In this document: positions 51,337 to 62,168 of the stretch, one piece after another
Position numbering within the stretch: the first letter of the stretch is position 1
Layout of the letters: every line of letters starts with the position of its first letter
Source: Acanthochlamys bracteata
Lineage: Eukaryota > Streptophyta > Magnoliopsida > Pandanales > Velloziaceae
Assembly (NCBI GenBank): GCA_019914995.1
Contig: CM034141.1
Coordinates: forward strand, 2,108,001-2,172,000
Direction: 5' to 3'
Length of the DNA: 64,000 bases
Made by a program: the position numbers and the translations under genes
Notes under the pieces: generated by a model
Seen by the model: only the letters and a program-made list of their open reading frames with translations
What the model was told of the DNA's origin: nothing
Database searches by the model: none

Positions 51337-52263
51337 CACTACAATAAAAAAGTATTAATAGGGACCAAAATTATGGGTCGGTATCGAGAAAAACTGGTCG
51401 ATAATAGGATTAGCGATCAAAAATATATGGTCGTTAAAAGTAGGTCGTTGTTAGTAATCGCGACAAGACATAGAAACCGGTCGCTATTAACTTAGTCAAC
51501 AGTGACCAAGAAGCGACGATCATTGTTAGTAATAGTGACCAAGTCAAACAGGTCGATCTTAGTAAATCCAATAGCGACCAGTAGATTGTGGTCGCTAAGG
51601 AATTGAGGTAGCGACTGAGGAGGACCGGTTGCTACTATAACTCACTAGTGAGCAGCAGTAGCGACTAGGAAACGGGATCGCAAATGAGCAACAGCGACGA
51701 CTGCCTGAGTTGGTCACAATTGCTTAGACATTAGCGACCGCTAGTGATTCGACATCTATGACCATACTGCATGGTCGCAGATGCCTTCAGTAGCGACCAA
51801 CTCTGCTAGTCGCTACTGTGTACTCTTATTTCTATTGTTTTAATTTTTCTATATTAAAAAATGAAAATACACAATAACATAGTATACACAAAAATTTAAA
51901 ATATATAAGTGTCAAATACTCACTAAATTAAACAAAAACATAATTATCTTCATAATACAATACAACATACATTAGTTAAATTTTTAATTACAAAATACAT
52001 AATTGTCTCTATAATACAATACAATATACATTAGTTAAATCTTTAATTATAAAATACATAATTGTTTTCATAATACAATGTAAATAAGATTCATAAATGT
52101 CGGCTTCATAGCAAATATAGTCATCAACTTCTATTTTATGCAGCAGCGAACACCAGTCATGTGTCCAAAATAAAATTAAAATAATGTTAATAAAAAGTCC
52201 AACATATAGCAAATTTATAATCTTATAAAAAAAAAATTAAAAAACACACTAGCGCATCTACTT

Positions 52264-52945
52264 CACTCGTCCTATCTCCGAATTTAATTTTCGTTTCTTC
52301 GTACAAGTCACTCTCACCTATACTCCGTGTAGACATAGATTTCGCGGTCTTTCGACGCTTCTTTTAAATTTTGTCTCCTTAAGTTGTTATAAAAGTAAGT
52401 CTTATATATAAAAATTTTATTAATGTATAAATGTTTCTAACACTCGTCCTATTTGTGAATTCAATTTCATTTCTTAGTATAAGTCACTCTAACTGAGACG
52501 ATCGTGTAGACATAGGTTTCTCGGCCTTTCAACGCTTCTTCTAAGTTTTGGTCCTTTAAGTTGTTATAAGTTAAGTTTTATATATAAAAATTTTTAAAAT
52601 ATATAAATGTTTCTAACTCACTCGTTCTATATCCAAATTCAATTCTATTTCTTTCTATAAGTCACTCTCAGTAAGACGATCGTATAGACATAGTTTTCGC
52701 GGCCTTTCAACGTTTTTTTTAAAGTTTTAACCTCGTAAGTTGTTATAAAACTAAGCCTTATATATAAAAATTCTAACTCACTCGTCCTATCTACGAATTC
52801 AATTCCGTTTCTTCCTACAAGTCACTTTCACCGAAACGGTCGTGTAGACATAGGTTTCGCGACCTTTCGACACTGTTTCTAAGTTTTGGCTTCTTAAGTT
52901 ATTATAAACTTAAGTCTTATACATAAAAAAGTCTTATAAACTTAA
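52264..52945. repeat. 177-bp tandem array inside the CACTA element
   Basis: There are four units starting CACTCGTcCTAT at 52264, 52441, 52619 and 52779, giving periods of 177, 178 and 160. Each carries AAGTCACTcTCA, CGtGTAGACATAG, TTCGCGGcCTTTC and TAAGTTGTTATAA. A second 50-base direct repeat (TGTAAATAACATTTAAAAAT) recurs at about 52933 and 53114. Confidence 0.8.
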
Positions 52946-52979
52946 GTTATTGTAAATAACATTTAAAAATTTTACTTAC

Positions 52980-54244
52980 ATAATTACTCCATATTGCATT
53001 AATTCCTCTTGCGTCATCGGATGCTTAATATATGATGATTCTTCAAGCAATTGAGGCATCTTTTCCTATAATTTATAAAATTATTATAACGTGGGTGAGT
53101 AGAATACAAGTACTTGTAAATAACATTTAAAAATTTTACTTACATAATTACTCCATATTTTTTCTGAACTCCATTCATCATTTGCTTTTGTATACGCGAT
53201 CTTATATGTTTCTAATAACCCCTCATTTTGTATATATTTTAAACGTGAATACGAACAACTATTATAAACATATATATCTAATATTAGATATACTTACTGT
53301 TCAATGAGCAATTCTTGCAATATTTTCACTACCTCCACGATACGGATCGAGTTGCCTACTTCAAAACTCTTTCGTCTTTCTTGACACCTCCTATGAAAAT
53401 AATATATAAGTTAATCAATTGTAAAATCTAAATTTATAAAAATCCGATAAATTACACTCACCGTAAATTTAGGACTATCAAACATATTGCATAGACTAAC
53501 CCAATCAGATAGCCTACCATTTTCAATAAAATCTCTTGATGAATTAGCGTTGTTATTCTCTCCACGCTCTATTTTTTTGTAATATTTGTGTGCCCTATTT
53601 TTTCATCTATTGTATGAATCTTTCTCTATTTTATCCAAATAACGTCTTCAAACTGGAATTGCAAAATCTATTTCAAACTTTTCCTTTATAAAAATTAAAC
53701 ATAAAATTTGCTAGTAAAAACTTATATGTTAATGAATTTTTTAATATATTAATCAAATACTATTAAACGTGCTTGTATCGTTTCAATGACTCCCGGTCTG
53801 TTTTTCTCTAACTATGTCCATCCTTCAACATCTACCGGAGCATGAGAGCGAATCAATATACCGTACTCTTTTATAAACCACTCTAACTTCAAACCAACGG
53901 GCACGTCATCAGCGTTAAGTTGTATAACTATTTTTACTTCTCTCTTAGTATAGTTATGTAATGCAGCTGTGCGGGAGACATTGCGCCTACGTTGGATATC
54001 TTGATAGGTGGATCCTTCATATAATAATAGAAGCATATTAAATATAAATTATTTTACATAAATTTAAATATTAAACCAATATTAGCTTACTAGCACTACC
54101 AACTTGCATATCTATAAGGGATTCTGGAATATCACATGGAGATGCAAGCGGTAAAGAAAGCACGACATCAGAGCTTGGAAAAGGAGTTGAGAAAGAAAGA
54201 GTGCCGAACAATGCACGAGATCTCAATCTACCATCGCGAGCCAT
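52980..54244 (-). pseudogene. Tnp1-like CACTA accessory protein remnant
   Basis: On the minus strand the sequence starts MARDGRLRSRALFGTLSFST at 54244. After an intron-like gap comes KREVKIVIQLNADDVPVGLK with WFIKEYGILIRSHAPVDVEGW. NGRLSDWVSLCNMFDSPKF follows near 53530, then RRCQERRKSF and TYKIAYTKANDEWSSEKIW. The DVPVG.....F start and the W..LC...SPKF block match the plant Tnp1/En-Spm-like (Transposase_24) domain. Stops and frame changes separate the pieces, so it is not functional as read. Confidence 0.68.
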
Positions 54245-54250
54245 CTTCCA

Positions 54251-56649
54251 ATGCTAAGGATCTATAAAAAATAAAGTAAAATAATTAGACCAATCATATA
54301 ATTAGATCCATTAAAAGAAAAAATATAAGATATAAAAAATTGAAATAAATTTGTATGCTTTAATCATTGTCACTAGTATCATCTATACGTAGGCTTGTAT
54401 CTTCATTACGGTGTTCAATTGCATCCCAATCTATGTCACTCCTAATTTGATGATATATCTCCTCACATATAGGTTCCGCCATTATATTCAAACTTTCAGC
54501 ATCTTGAAATACATTAACTTCAATATTGACATCATCTAATGTCGGCTCTTTATCCTCATGGAATAATTGATGGATCAAACAGATGAATAAACGATGATGG
54601 ATCGAACTTCTAGCACCACTTGACTGAACAAACTGAGTAGTCAAATGCTCCCATAATTATACAGCAGTTGGAATGTCTTCGAGATATGGCCGAACTGATT
54701 AATCAACAAATGAAACAAAAGAATCCGCTCATCATGATTGTCTCACATGTCTTGCGCAATACGAATGTTACTTTTTACCTCAAGAATGCATCATTTACTG
54801 GTGATAGAGGACGCTGAATAAAGCTATCTATATGACCAAGAAGGTGACATATACGAAAAATAATTATGACTAAAGCAGCCCATTCAGCCCAATTATTAGC
54901 AGGGTAAAAAAAAATCAGTACAGGTCGATAGAAAGTTCCGAAAGACCTTATATGAATGCATTATAATTTTTGTTAACTAATACGGGTCGGTTGAACAGAT
55001 TGCATTAGCCCGACTGGGTTCGGGTCGGCTGAAGTCTCCTTTGCCGGACTAGAACCCATTAGGCAGAGTAGCGGCAGCAAGCGATGAAGCAAAGTTGGTG
55101 AAATAGGATGCGATAGAGTAAGTGGGACAGTGACGAAATCGACAACGGTGATGAAAACAGGTGTCGGCGAAGAAATTTCAACAACAACATTAAAGCCAGA
55201 GATGACGAAGATCAGCACAACGAGCACAAAGGCGGTTGAAGATGCAGCGGCGGTATACGAGAGGAAGGCAGGGGTGAAGATGGCGGCGGTCGATACTAGG
55301 GTTTTTTTTTTGGCTGGAAACAAATTTTTTTAAAAAAATGTGAAGAAAATATTGAAACTAATAAAGATGATAGATTGAAAAAAACAATCAATTAGAAGGT
55401 TAGGAGAAAAATTTCAGAATCAATTTGGCTCGATGAAACAATTCATAAATAAATTAAAGTAGAATTAAATATTATGAATTAATAAATAATGAAAAAAGTT
55501 TACACGTGAGAATATATATAAACTGAATATATATAAACTGCATATAATGAGTTTATCTTACATATAGCCTAATAATTTAATCTAATAATGACCACCACCA
55601 CCACCGGCTCTTTTCTCCTATTGTCTCTATTGGTCACAATTTTTTCCTTAATGCAAAGCTTCTCAGTAATGGCAGGTACCAATGATGTCTTCATCTAAAC
55701 TTCAAATTGTAGTACGAATGCTAATGTTCGACTACCTGGGTTCTCTTATTTCTCCTTTTCCTTGCATATTAATGCAGTTTTTATTTGCATAATTATATTC
55801 ATATATTGTCTTGTCACTACTGCAGCTAGTGAAATAGTTACTGTAGCTAGTTGTCTGACTAAGACATGAAGACTGTAGCTAGTTGTGTCAAAGGAGATCA
55901 ATAGTGGCAATATTAGAGATGTTAGTTGGGTAGGTAGCATTAAATCAGATTTTAAAGGTTAGTGAACAGGTCTTTGGGCTTACAAAACTTGTAGTTTCAA
56001 TCACATTGTACTACAAATGCATAACATCATTTGGAAAGCAATCTAGGTCTTAGTCTTTTAAGTTGGTGTCCAACTATTTGTCAAGGGGCTACCTGCGAAA
56101 ATGTTAACAAATCTAGCTATAGAGAGAGAAATAGTAAGGTCGGCATAATAGACAAATTTTTGTTCTAGGAGGAGAAAGAATAACTTGTCTTGCTCTGTGT
56201 GATCTACTGCAGCATTGCTCATTTGTGTTAAATAAACCTGCAAGATCAAATCAAGAAGAGAGTGGTGAATTGAGTTGATAATAAAAAAAATTTGATTAAT
56301 AGAAGTTCCTACATGTAGTAGGTAGACAGCCGGCTGTGTTATGATAAATCTTGTAGACAGATATTAGCACAGCAGATTTTACGGTAAGATAAATTGACTG
56401 CAATCTTAGGCTACTCAGGACATTTGCATGGTTCGATAAGTCTCTTTGCCTACATCCACGGGTGTTCTTTTGTAAAAGTCGAACCTTCACTAAATTTTTA
56501 ACAAGCTAAACTTAATAAGAACAAAGTGTTTCATCAAGAACACTTGCTCCTTTGGATTTCTGTACACCAGACAATTCCTTATAGTCTGCTAGACACACAC
56601 ACGTTTCTCTGATTGGTTAGCTAGCATTGTTATAAAGTTAATGAAGTTT
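54251..56649. other. possible CACTA remainder, then intergenic
   Basis: A minus-strand open stretch at 54644-54360 (PTLDDVNIEVNVF, SDIDWDAIEHRNEDTSL) lies just upstream of the Tnp1-like remnant and may be another transposon piece; I cannot assign it. Around 55000-55330 a locally GC-rich stretch is open on both strands without known motifs. The rest shows nothing. Confidence 0.4.
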
Positions 56650-58200
56650 TACCAAGCTCCAACAGAGCTTCTCCCTCAAGTGCTTCACCAAGCACTTAGC
56701 CAATAGTTTACAGAAATTTAAAACATAAGGTTAAGCACATGATTAATCTCAACACAATAAATAAACTTATGGTTAGCTATAGAGATGATCAAACAGGCTG
56801 TCGGAGTGTATTCAGTAAGTGATCAGCAGCAGTAAGAATTCTTTGCTTCGGAATTTGTGTCAGTGTAATAATTGCTTTCTCTTTTTTGAATAGCTCAATG
56901 TGTCTTTGTGTTTTCCCCTATATAATTTTTTTATACAGCTCTTCTTCTTCTTATAAGGTCTTTGCTTGTAGGAAGGAGCTTCTTCTTTCTATTATAGATC
57001 TTTCCGTTGGAGTCTCCAGCACAGTAACAAGTTTCAAGGTTGAGATGAAAATATATCTAGCAGTCTTATGGTTGCATTATGATTTCATCTGTTTTGTCTA
57101 GTGCAAGTTTTTCCATCAGTAATAAATGCAAGGAAGAAAGAAATTCAAACTCCTGCTTGACTGTTACCTACTTGCTTTAGCTGAGTTATCTTTTAAAAAT
57201 TTTTTAAGCTGAGTTGGCTTCCTTTAAGTGATGTGTACCGTAGCAGCTCAAATCTTGTTCTCTTGTTTGGAGCTGAGTTGGATGGTGAGTCTCTCTAATG
57301 AATCCATTAATCTTACTGACATTCTTTCTGCTGGGCTTACTTGGACATCTACTAACCCTTATGGTTTAACTTATTCTTAAATGGTGTAATAGCTCAATAT
57401 AGCTTAATTCTGTGATACAAAGTTTTAACAAATAGTGGACTTATTGTATGATATCTTCTTATGATTACATCTATAATTTCTTCTTGGAGGAAATTTGAAA
57501 TCTGAATGTTAAAAGCATTTTTGCATTGTCAGCAACGCATGGTTCTGATATCTACTTTGAATATTTTTTCTTGATCTATTCTTCTTGTGATTTTTCATAG
57601 TTCTTGATGTGGATTTACAGTTGGTATGTTCCTCAGTGAATCTTCAAATTTTGGTTACAAAAGGATGAGGAAATCTTGATAAACTACATCTGAAATTCGG
57701 CTCAATATTTTTGCAACTGACTGTTTTACAACTCATTGTTTTATATTTTCTTTCAATATTTCACAATTTTTCTAAACTTGTGTAAATCGTGATTCGATGA
57801 CATATTAGATCAATCTTGTAGTATGCATGTTGCTCTAACTCTTATGAAAGATTGAAAACAAGATGAAATCGATAACGTGCTTAAGTCTATCTCTTAAATG
57901 TATATGCTGATCATGATGGTTTGGGTTAGCTGTTTGATGTATGCAGTAGTGAGACAGTAATTAGGTAACTGGCTGTTAGGTAGCTAAAGTTTGTTGTTCT
58001 CTATCTGTTTGTGTTCTGTTCTTTGGTTACTGTTCATGCGCCTCTGAAAAAATTTCGTATATCGATAGCAAGCAAGTAACTGGCTATTAAGTGGCTGAAG
58101 TTTGTAATCCTTTGTCTGTTTATGCTCTGTTCTTTGGTTACTGTTCATACACCTTTGAAAAAATTTCACATATAGATAGGAAGCAGATAGCTAGCTTTTA
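56650..58200 (+). ncRNA. transcript-like unit, copy B of inverted pair
   Basis: This is the plus-strand counterpart of the unit at 27090-28385. The two align from CAAGCTCCAAC (56651) to GATAGCTAGCTTTTA (58187). Its open frame of 71 codons (56886-57101) corresponds to the one in copy A, with about half the residues identical (shared SSMCL, CRKE, DLSV, KVEMKIY, DFICFV). It is longer than copy A because of a 111-bp tandem duplication near its 3' end. A small palindrome, AAGTGCTTCACCAAGCACTT, occurs at the start in both copies. Confidence 0.45.
57965..58186. repeat. 111-bp tandem duplication
   Basis: Two units start GTAACTGGCT at 57965 and 58076. Both contain CTGTTCTTTGGTTACTGTTC and a CCTcTGAAAAAATTTC block, with roughly 80-85% identity by eye. 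Copy A of the surrounding unit lacks the duplication. Confidence 0.8.
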
Positions 58201-58676
58201 GCTGGCTATTTATAGATGAAAAGTCTCTTTATGCTATAGCTTGCTTGTTGTCTACTAGGTGAAGGATAAATCATGTTCGTAAAATACGACAAAACTTGAT
58301 TCAAATCATTAGCTCACCCTAATTCATAAATTATAATTTTTAATTATTGTTATTATCAAAATTATATTTGAGGTTCCAACAGGTTTCATGTGAATTCTAC
58401 TATTGCTTTAGGAGCTAACTTACCATAATATAGAATAACCGCTACGAAATTTTATCGCAAATAGAAGACACAGTCTAGAACTGTGGACACCTAAAGCCAT
58501 AACTTTGCTTCTATTGTTATACATAGTTTTCAAAGTCAATCTGTGCATGCAATCTATATTTCAGATGGCAATGAAATGCAAGTGATAGTGAACATGCCCA
58601 ATTTTATCATCGAAATATAAAACTTGTTTATGATATATTTAAAATATTTGATTATTTTTTTTCATTTGGTTTGTAC
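58201..58676. other. intergenic, nothing seen
   Basis: This is unique AT-rich sequence without gene or repeat features. Confidence 0.4.
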
Positions 58677-59425
58677 CATAGTTGTCATACCGAGACCGAA
58701 CTGCCGGGTCGACCCGAAAACCATCGATCTGGACGGTAAATCGGTCCGAATTTGTAAAAAATGTTATTTGTACAATTGATCCGTTTCGACCCGCTTTGAC
58801 CTGTTTCAATCCGATCGACCCGTTCGTTCGGATCAAATCGGGTTGAATAAAACTTAAAAAAAATTAATTAAAAAAATTTAAGTTGATAATATATTTAATG
58901 CAAAAATAATTATTAATAACTTTATGCTGAAAAATAATATGTAGTTTAGATTTTGTGTCTGGATGTGATAATGCAAAAATACAATTGATTATGTTTTATT
59001 TGTAAATATCAATTATAAGTGATTTTTAAAACTTGATATTGTAAAATATTCAGACTCAAATATGTATACCTAAAAAAATTGGTTATGTCTCTTTTATGAT
59101 TTATTTATTTTATAATTTTATCTTCTTCCAATCTCCTAATTTATTTAAATATTTTTTATTATAAATTTTCGTTGTTATTATTGTTGTTGGTGGTGGTAAT
59201 ACTATGGTGGCAATACTTCAATTTTTGCTGTGATTGTTGTTGCTATTATTGTTAGTAGTGCCATGCTGGCAGTAGGTTCCTCACTGTGATTGTTGTTATT
59301 ATTAGTTAGAAATAATTTAATATTATTGATCCGACGATTCGATCGATTGACCTGATAGGTCAATCCGAGAATCGTGATCCGAACAATTTTTCGGTTCGAC
59401 GTCCGGTCCGATTCTTACAACTATG
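58677..59425. mobile_element. hAT-type nonautonomous element, second family
   Basis: The ends are inverted with some mismatch: CATAGTTGTCATACCGAGACCG on the left (first 20 bases decisive) and CGGTCCGATTCTTACAACTATG on the right. The flanks GTTTGTAC and CTTTGTAT match at six of eight positions. Both outer parts are rich in CGACCCG and TCGGTCCG, like the 12037 family, but the terminal sequence differs. A GTTGTTATTATTG-rich simple tract occupies about 59170-59300. Confidence 0.72.
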
Positions 59426-60026
59426 CTTTGTATAGTTTAATACCGCCGGATGTCTCCTAGCTGAGAAATCTTGAAAAGGAAAGTGAATGTTTAGAAGTGG
59501 TTTTAAATAGAACTATTTAAAAATAAAATGTATTTTTATTCTATTTAAAAATAAATTTTATTTTTTATTTAAAAAATAAAAATAAACATAATAAATTTTT
59601 ATAATATAAATTTATTTATATTTTTTAAATTTTTAAATAAATTTTGTAAACTATTATAAAAAATTTATTAAAAAATGTGAAGAAAAATGAAAAAATGAAA
59701 AGCGTTTTGAAACGTAACGCCAACCGCACCCAAATTTGTAACTTTGAAATGGTGTTGTTGTCATGCTTTCGTTCAGGACACAGACTCAAACCGTATCATT
59801 TACCAAGGTAGCAAGGACTTGTATACACTTCCATGTTATCCTTTAACCAAGTTTTCCCTTTTCCCTTTACCCTATGCGGATATTAGTAGGTACTGGCTAT
59901 GTTCTAAACTGGAATATCTGGGGGCTAAATAATTTTTATTGTGTCGACAATGTAATGCACATCTTAGAAACTATGTAGCTGCCGCTCTAAAAGATTGCTA
60001 TGCTTTTGTAATAGGCTTGTTTTGGA
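59426..60026. other. intergenic with one AT-rich repeat copy
   Basis: A minus-orientation copy of the dispersed AT-rich repeat covers about 59490-59712 and ends at AACGTAACGCC. The open stretch at 59744-59932 has no recognisable domain. Confidence 0.4.
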
Positions 60027-60200
60027 TAGAGATAGCAATTTGAATTGGTGGGTCAATTTCGGATAGACTTATTTAATAATCGGGTCAAATTTTTTCAACT
60101 CTAACCCAATATATATGGATCAAAATTATCAACCCTAATCCAATCTATTAAAAATCAGATCATATTCGGGTCGACCTATTTAATAATTAAAATTTTAAAT
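60027..60200 (+). mobile_element. truncated copy of the TAGGGRTGGCAA hAT MITE
   Basis: From GATAGCAATTTGAATTGG onward it follows copy B (19878) through AATAATCGGGTCAAA, TCAACCCTAATCCAA and GGGTCGACCTATTTAATAAT. It then breaks off into unrelated AT-rich DNA. The right end is missing. Confidence 0.65.
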
Positions 60201-60663
60201 TTTTAATTCTATATTTTTAATTTTAGCGAATTTATAATATCAGTTATAATAAAAGTGTACGATGTTCTTAGTCACAAGATATAGTAAATATCTGTCAAAA
60301 TGTGCTTTCTTTAGTATCTACATCGGTCCTTAAAATTTTAAAAAAAAATTATTTTTATTTTTTGAAAATATATGGTGACAGCTGTAATTTTATGATTATA
60401 AATACATACTAATAATTTTGATAAACATAGCTATCTAACAAAATTTTGATAAAATTTTTTATACAAAATCTAAATTCGTCATTACAAAAATACCTACATA
60501 GTAATACTTTCGATAATATTATAATTCTTATCTTACACTATTTTACTAAGATATAAAAATAATAATTAATTATAATTTATAACTTATAAATTACTATTAT
60601 CGATTATTTTTATTGCTAATAGTTTAATAAATGGAAAAAAAAATCAAATGTTATTTTTCAAAT

Positions 60664-60851
60664 GATGACAATTCGAATTGGTGGGTCAATTTCAGATTAA
60701 TCCGGATCGACTCATTTAATAATCGGATCAATTTTGCTCAATAATAATCCAACCTATATATTTATACGGTTAAATTTTTTAATCATAACCCTAATTAAAT
60801 AGGTCAGTTTTAGATTGCGTTTTTGAATCGGGTCATATATTTTTACCCCTA
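60664..60851 (+). mobile_element. short internally deleted copy of the same hAT MITE
   Basis: The left part repeats GACAATTCGAATTGGTGGGTC and CGACTCATTTAATAATCGG. The right end, TTTTACCCCTA at 60841-60851, is intact. The AT core is absent, leaving about 190 bp. Confidence 0.62.
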
Positions 60852-62168
60852 GTTTTTGAGTCTGTATTCTCTACACCACTTTCCAACACCAGAACATATG
60901 TGTAAACCAAAATGTCTACATTTGATGCTTGTTTAAAAATTTGTTTGATCTTTGAAGAAATATTTCTGAAAAGAAAGGAAAGAGGTGCAAGGAATTTTTA
61001 AAAAAAATTTCTTAATTTCTTTTCTCCCTAGAAATATATTTGTTTCAAAAGAAAAATCTTACTGAGGTGATGAGTTTAGAAAAACTGGTGATAAGTGATA
61101 CATGTGTGACAATTCGACTGGGTAGGATATAGTGGGACCCTGGTGTTGCTAGTTGAGCCCAATGTTTAACTGCGAAAGACAGTTTTGATAGTGGTCTCAG
61201 TTGCGACCATACATGCTCTAATATTAGCATCACACAATATGATATGCTGTGCTACTTTGGTTGATATAGTTTGTTTTCATACAAGGCATGGTTGGTATAT
61301 TTATGTGATAGGCCACTCTAATTTGAACCGACATAACTATTTATGATGATATGGACATTGATCATGTCGTGGGACATGGTCGTTTTCTTCATGATATACA
61401 ACAATTGCTCTTGACTAGCACGGTCATTAAGATTCATAATACCATTCTTGTTTCTGTATGTAGAATGAAGTAGCTCTATGATTGGCTTTTTCATCTTTTT
61501 CCTCTGTGTCCTTTGAAACTTGGGGGTAATTTTCTGTGCAATTTCTGCCTAATAGGGACGGGTTCAGATTATTTTGCAGCAGTTCAGGTATGTGGTCTGT
61601 GTACCAAAGGGGAATATGAAAACATTTTGAAAAGGCTATTAGGTTTCAACTTGTTAAATTTTCTGGCCCCATAGATCTTTTTGTTTTGCTAGAAATGAGG
61701 TATGTTATTTTCTAATGGCAACAAAATGATAAATGTAAATAACACTACTGGATTATTTAGGCTAAACATGTCAAACATACACACAGCTTATTAATTACAA
61801 TCTTCAAGTTGAGAGGCAATATATTTTCGACTAATCTAATCACCATCTATATTTTTAACCAAAAATTTACAGTAGCCGAACTTCAATGGTGGGTTCACTA
61901 ATCTGAAGCTTTCCCCAAAACTAACAGCAAATAAAATACAACTGTGAGCATCCCGCATCTCGACATTCCCCACAGGCTGTTACCACACTTCAGAATACAA
62001 GAACCCTCGTTCTCTTGAAAACCAACTTAATTAGTCCCCCTCAGCTTCATCTAATTAACTATCTCTTCTTACATATTTAACTTCTAAAATGCAAAATAAA
62101 ATCAGTAGTTAAAGTTGGTATACCTCTTCTACTGTTAATTACCTACTACTACCTTTCCCCTTCTATGG
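60852..62168. other. intergenic and 3' UTR of the AP2 gene
   Basis: The last few hundred bases before 62168 are the probable minus-strand 3' UTR. No other feature is seen. Confidence 0.4.

Larger units (their letters stand above)
51337..54250 (-). mobile_element. CACTA (En/Spm-type) transposon, decayed
   Basis: The left end is CACTACAATAAAAAAGTA at 51337, followed to about 51830 by dense TAGCGACC/GGTCGCTA subterminal motifs on both strands. Inside come a tandem array (52264-52945) and a Tnp1-like gene remnant on the minus strand. The other terminus was not found, so the true right border may lie beyond 54250, possibly as far as about 55000. Confidence 0.75.

Noticed and set aside
56650..56760. 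Possible miR477-like precursor (CTTCTCCCTCAAGTGCTTC)
   Set aside because: It resembles the miR477 core, but only an 8-bp stem (AAGTGCTT/AAGCACTT) is visible, and the inverted partner copy at 28340-28385 does not keep the CTCCCTC part.
56886..57101. Small secreted-protein gene of 71 codons
   Set aside because: The frame is shared with copy A, but the start codon is not and about half the residues differ. I kept it as an observation in the paired-unit finding, not as a gene.
57984..58169. Minus-strand frame with repeated MNSNQRTEHKQ
   Set aside because: The protein repeat is simply the 111-bp DNA duplication read in an open frame.
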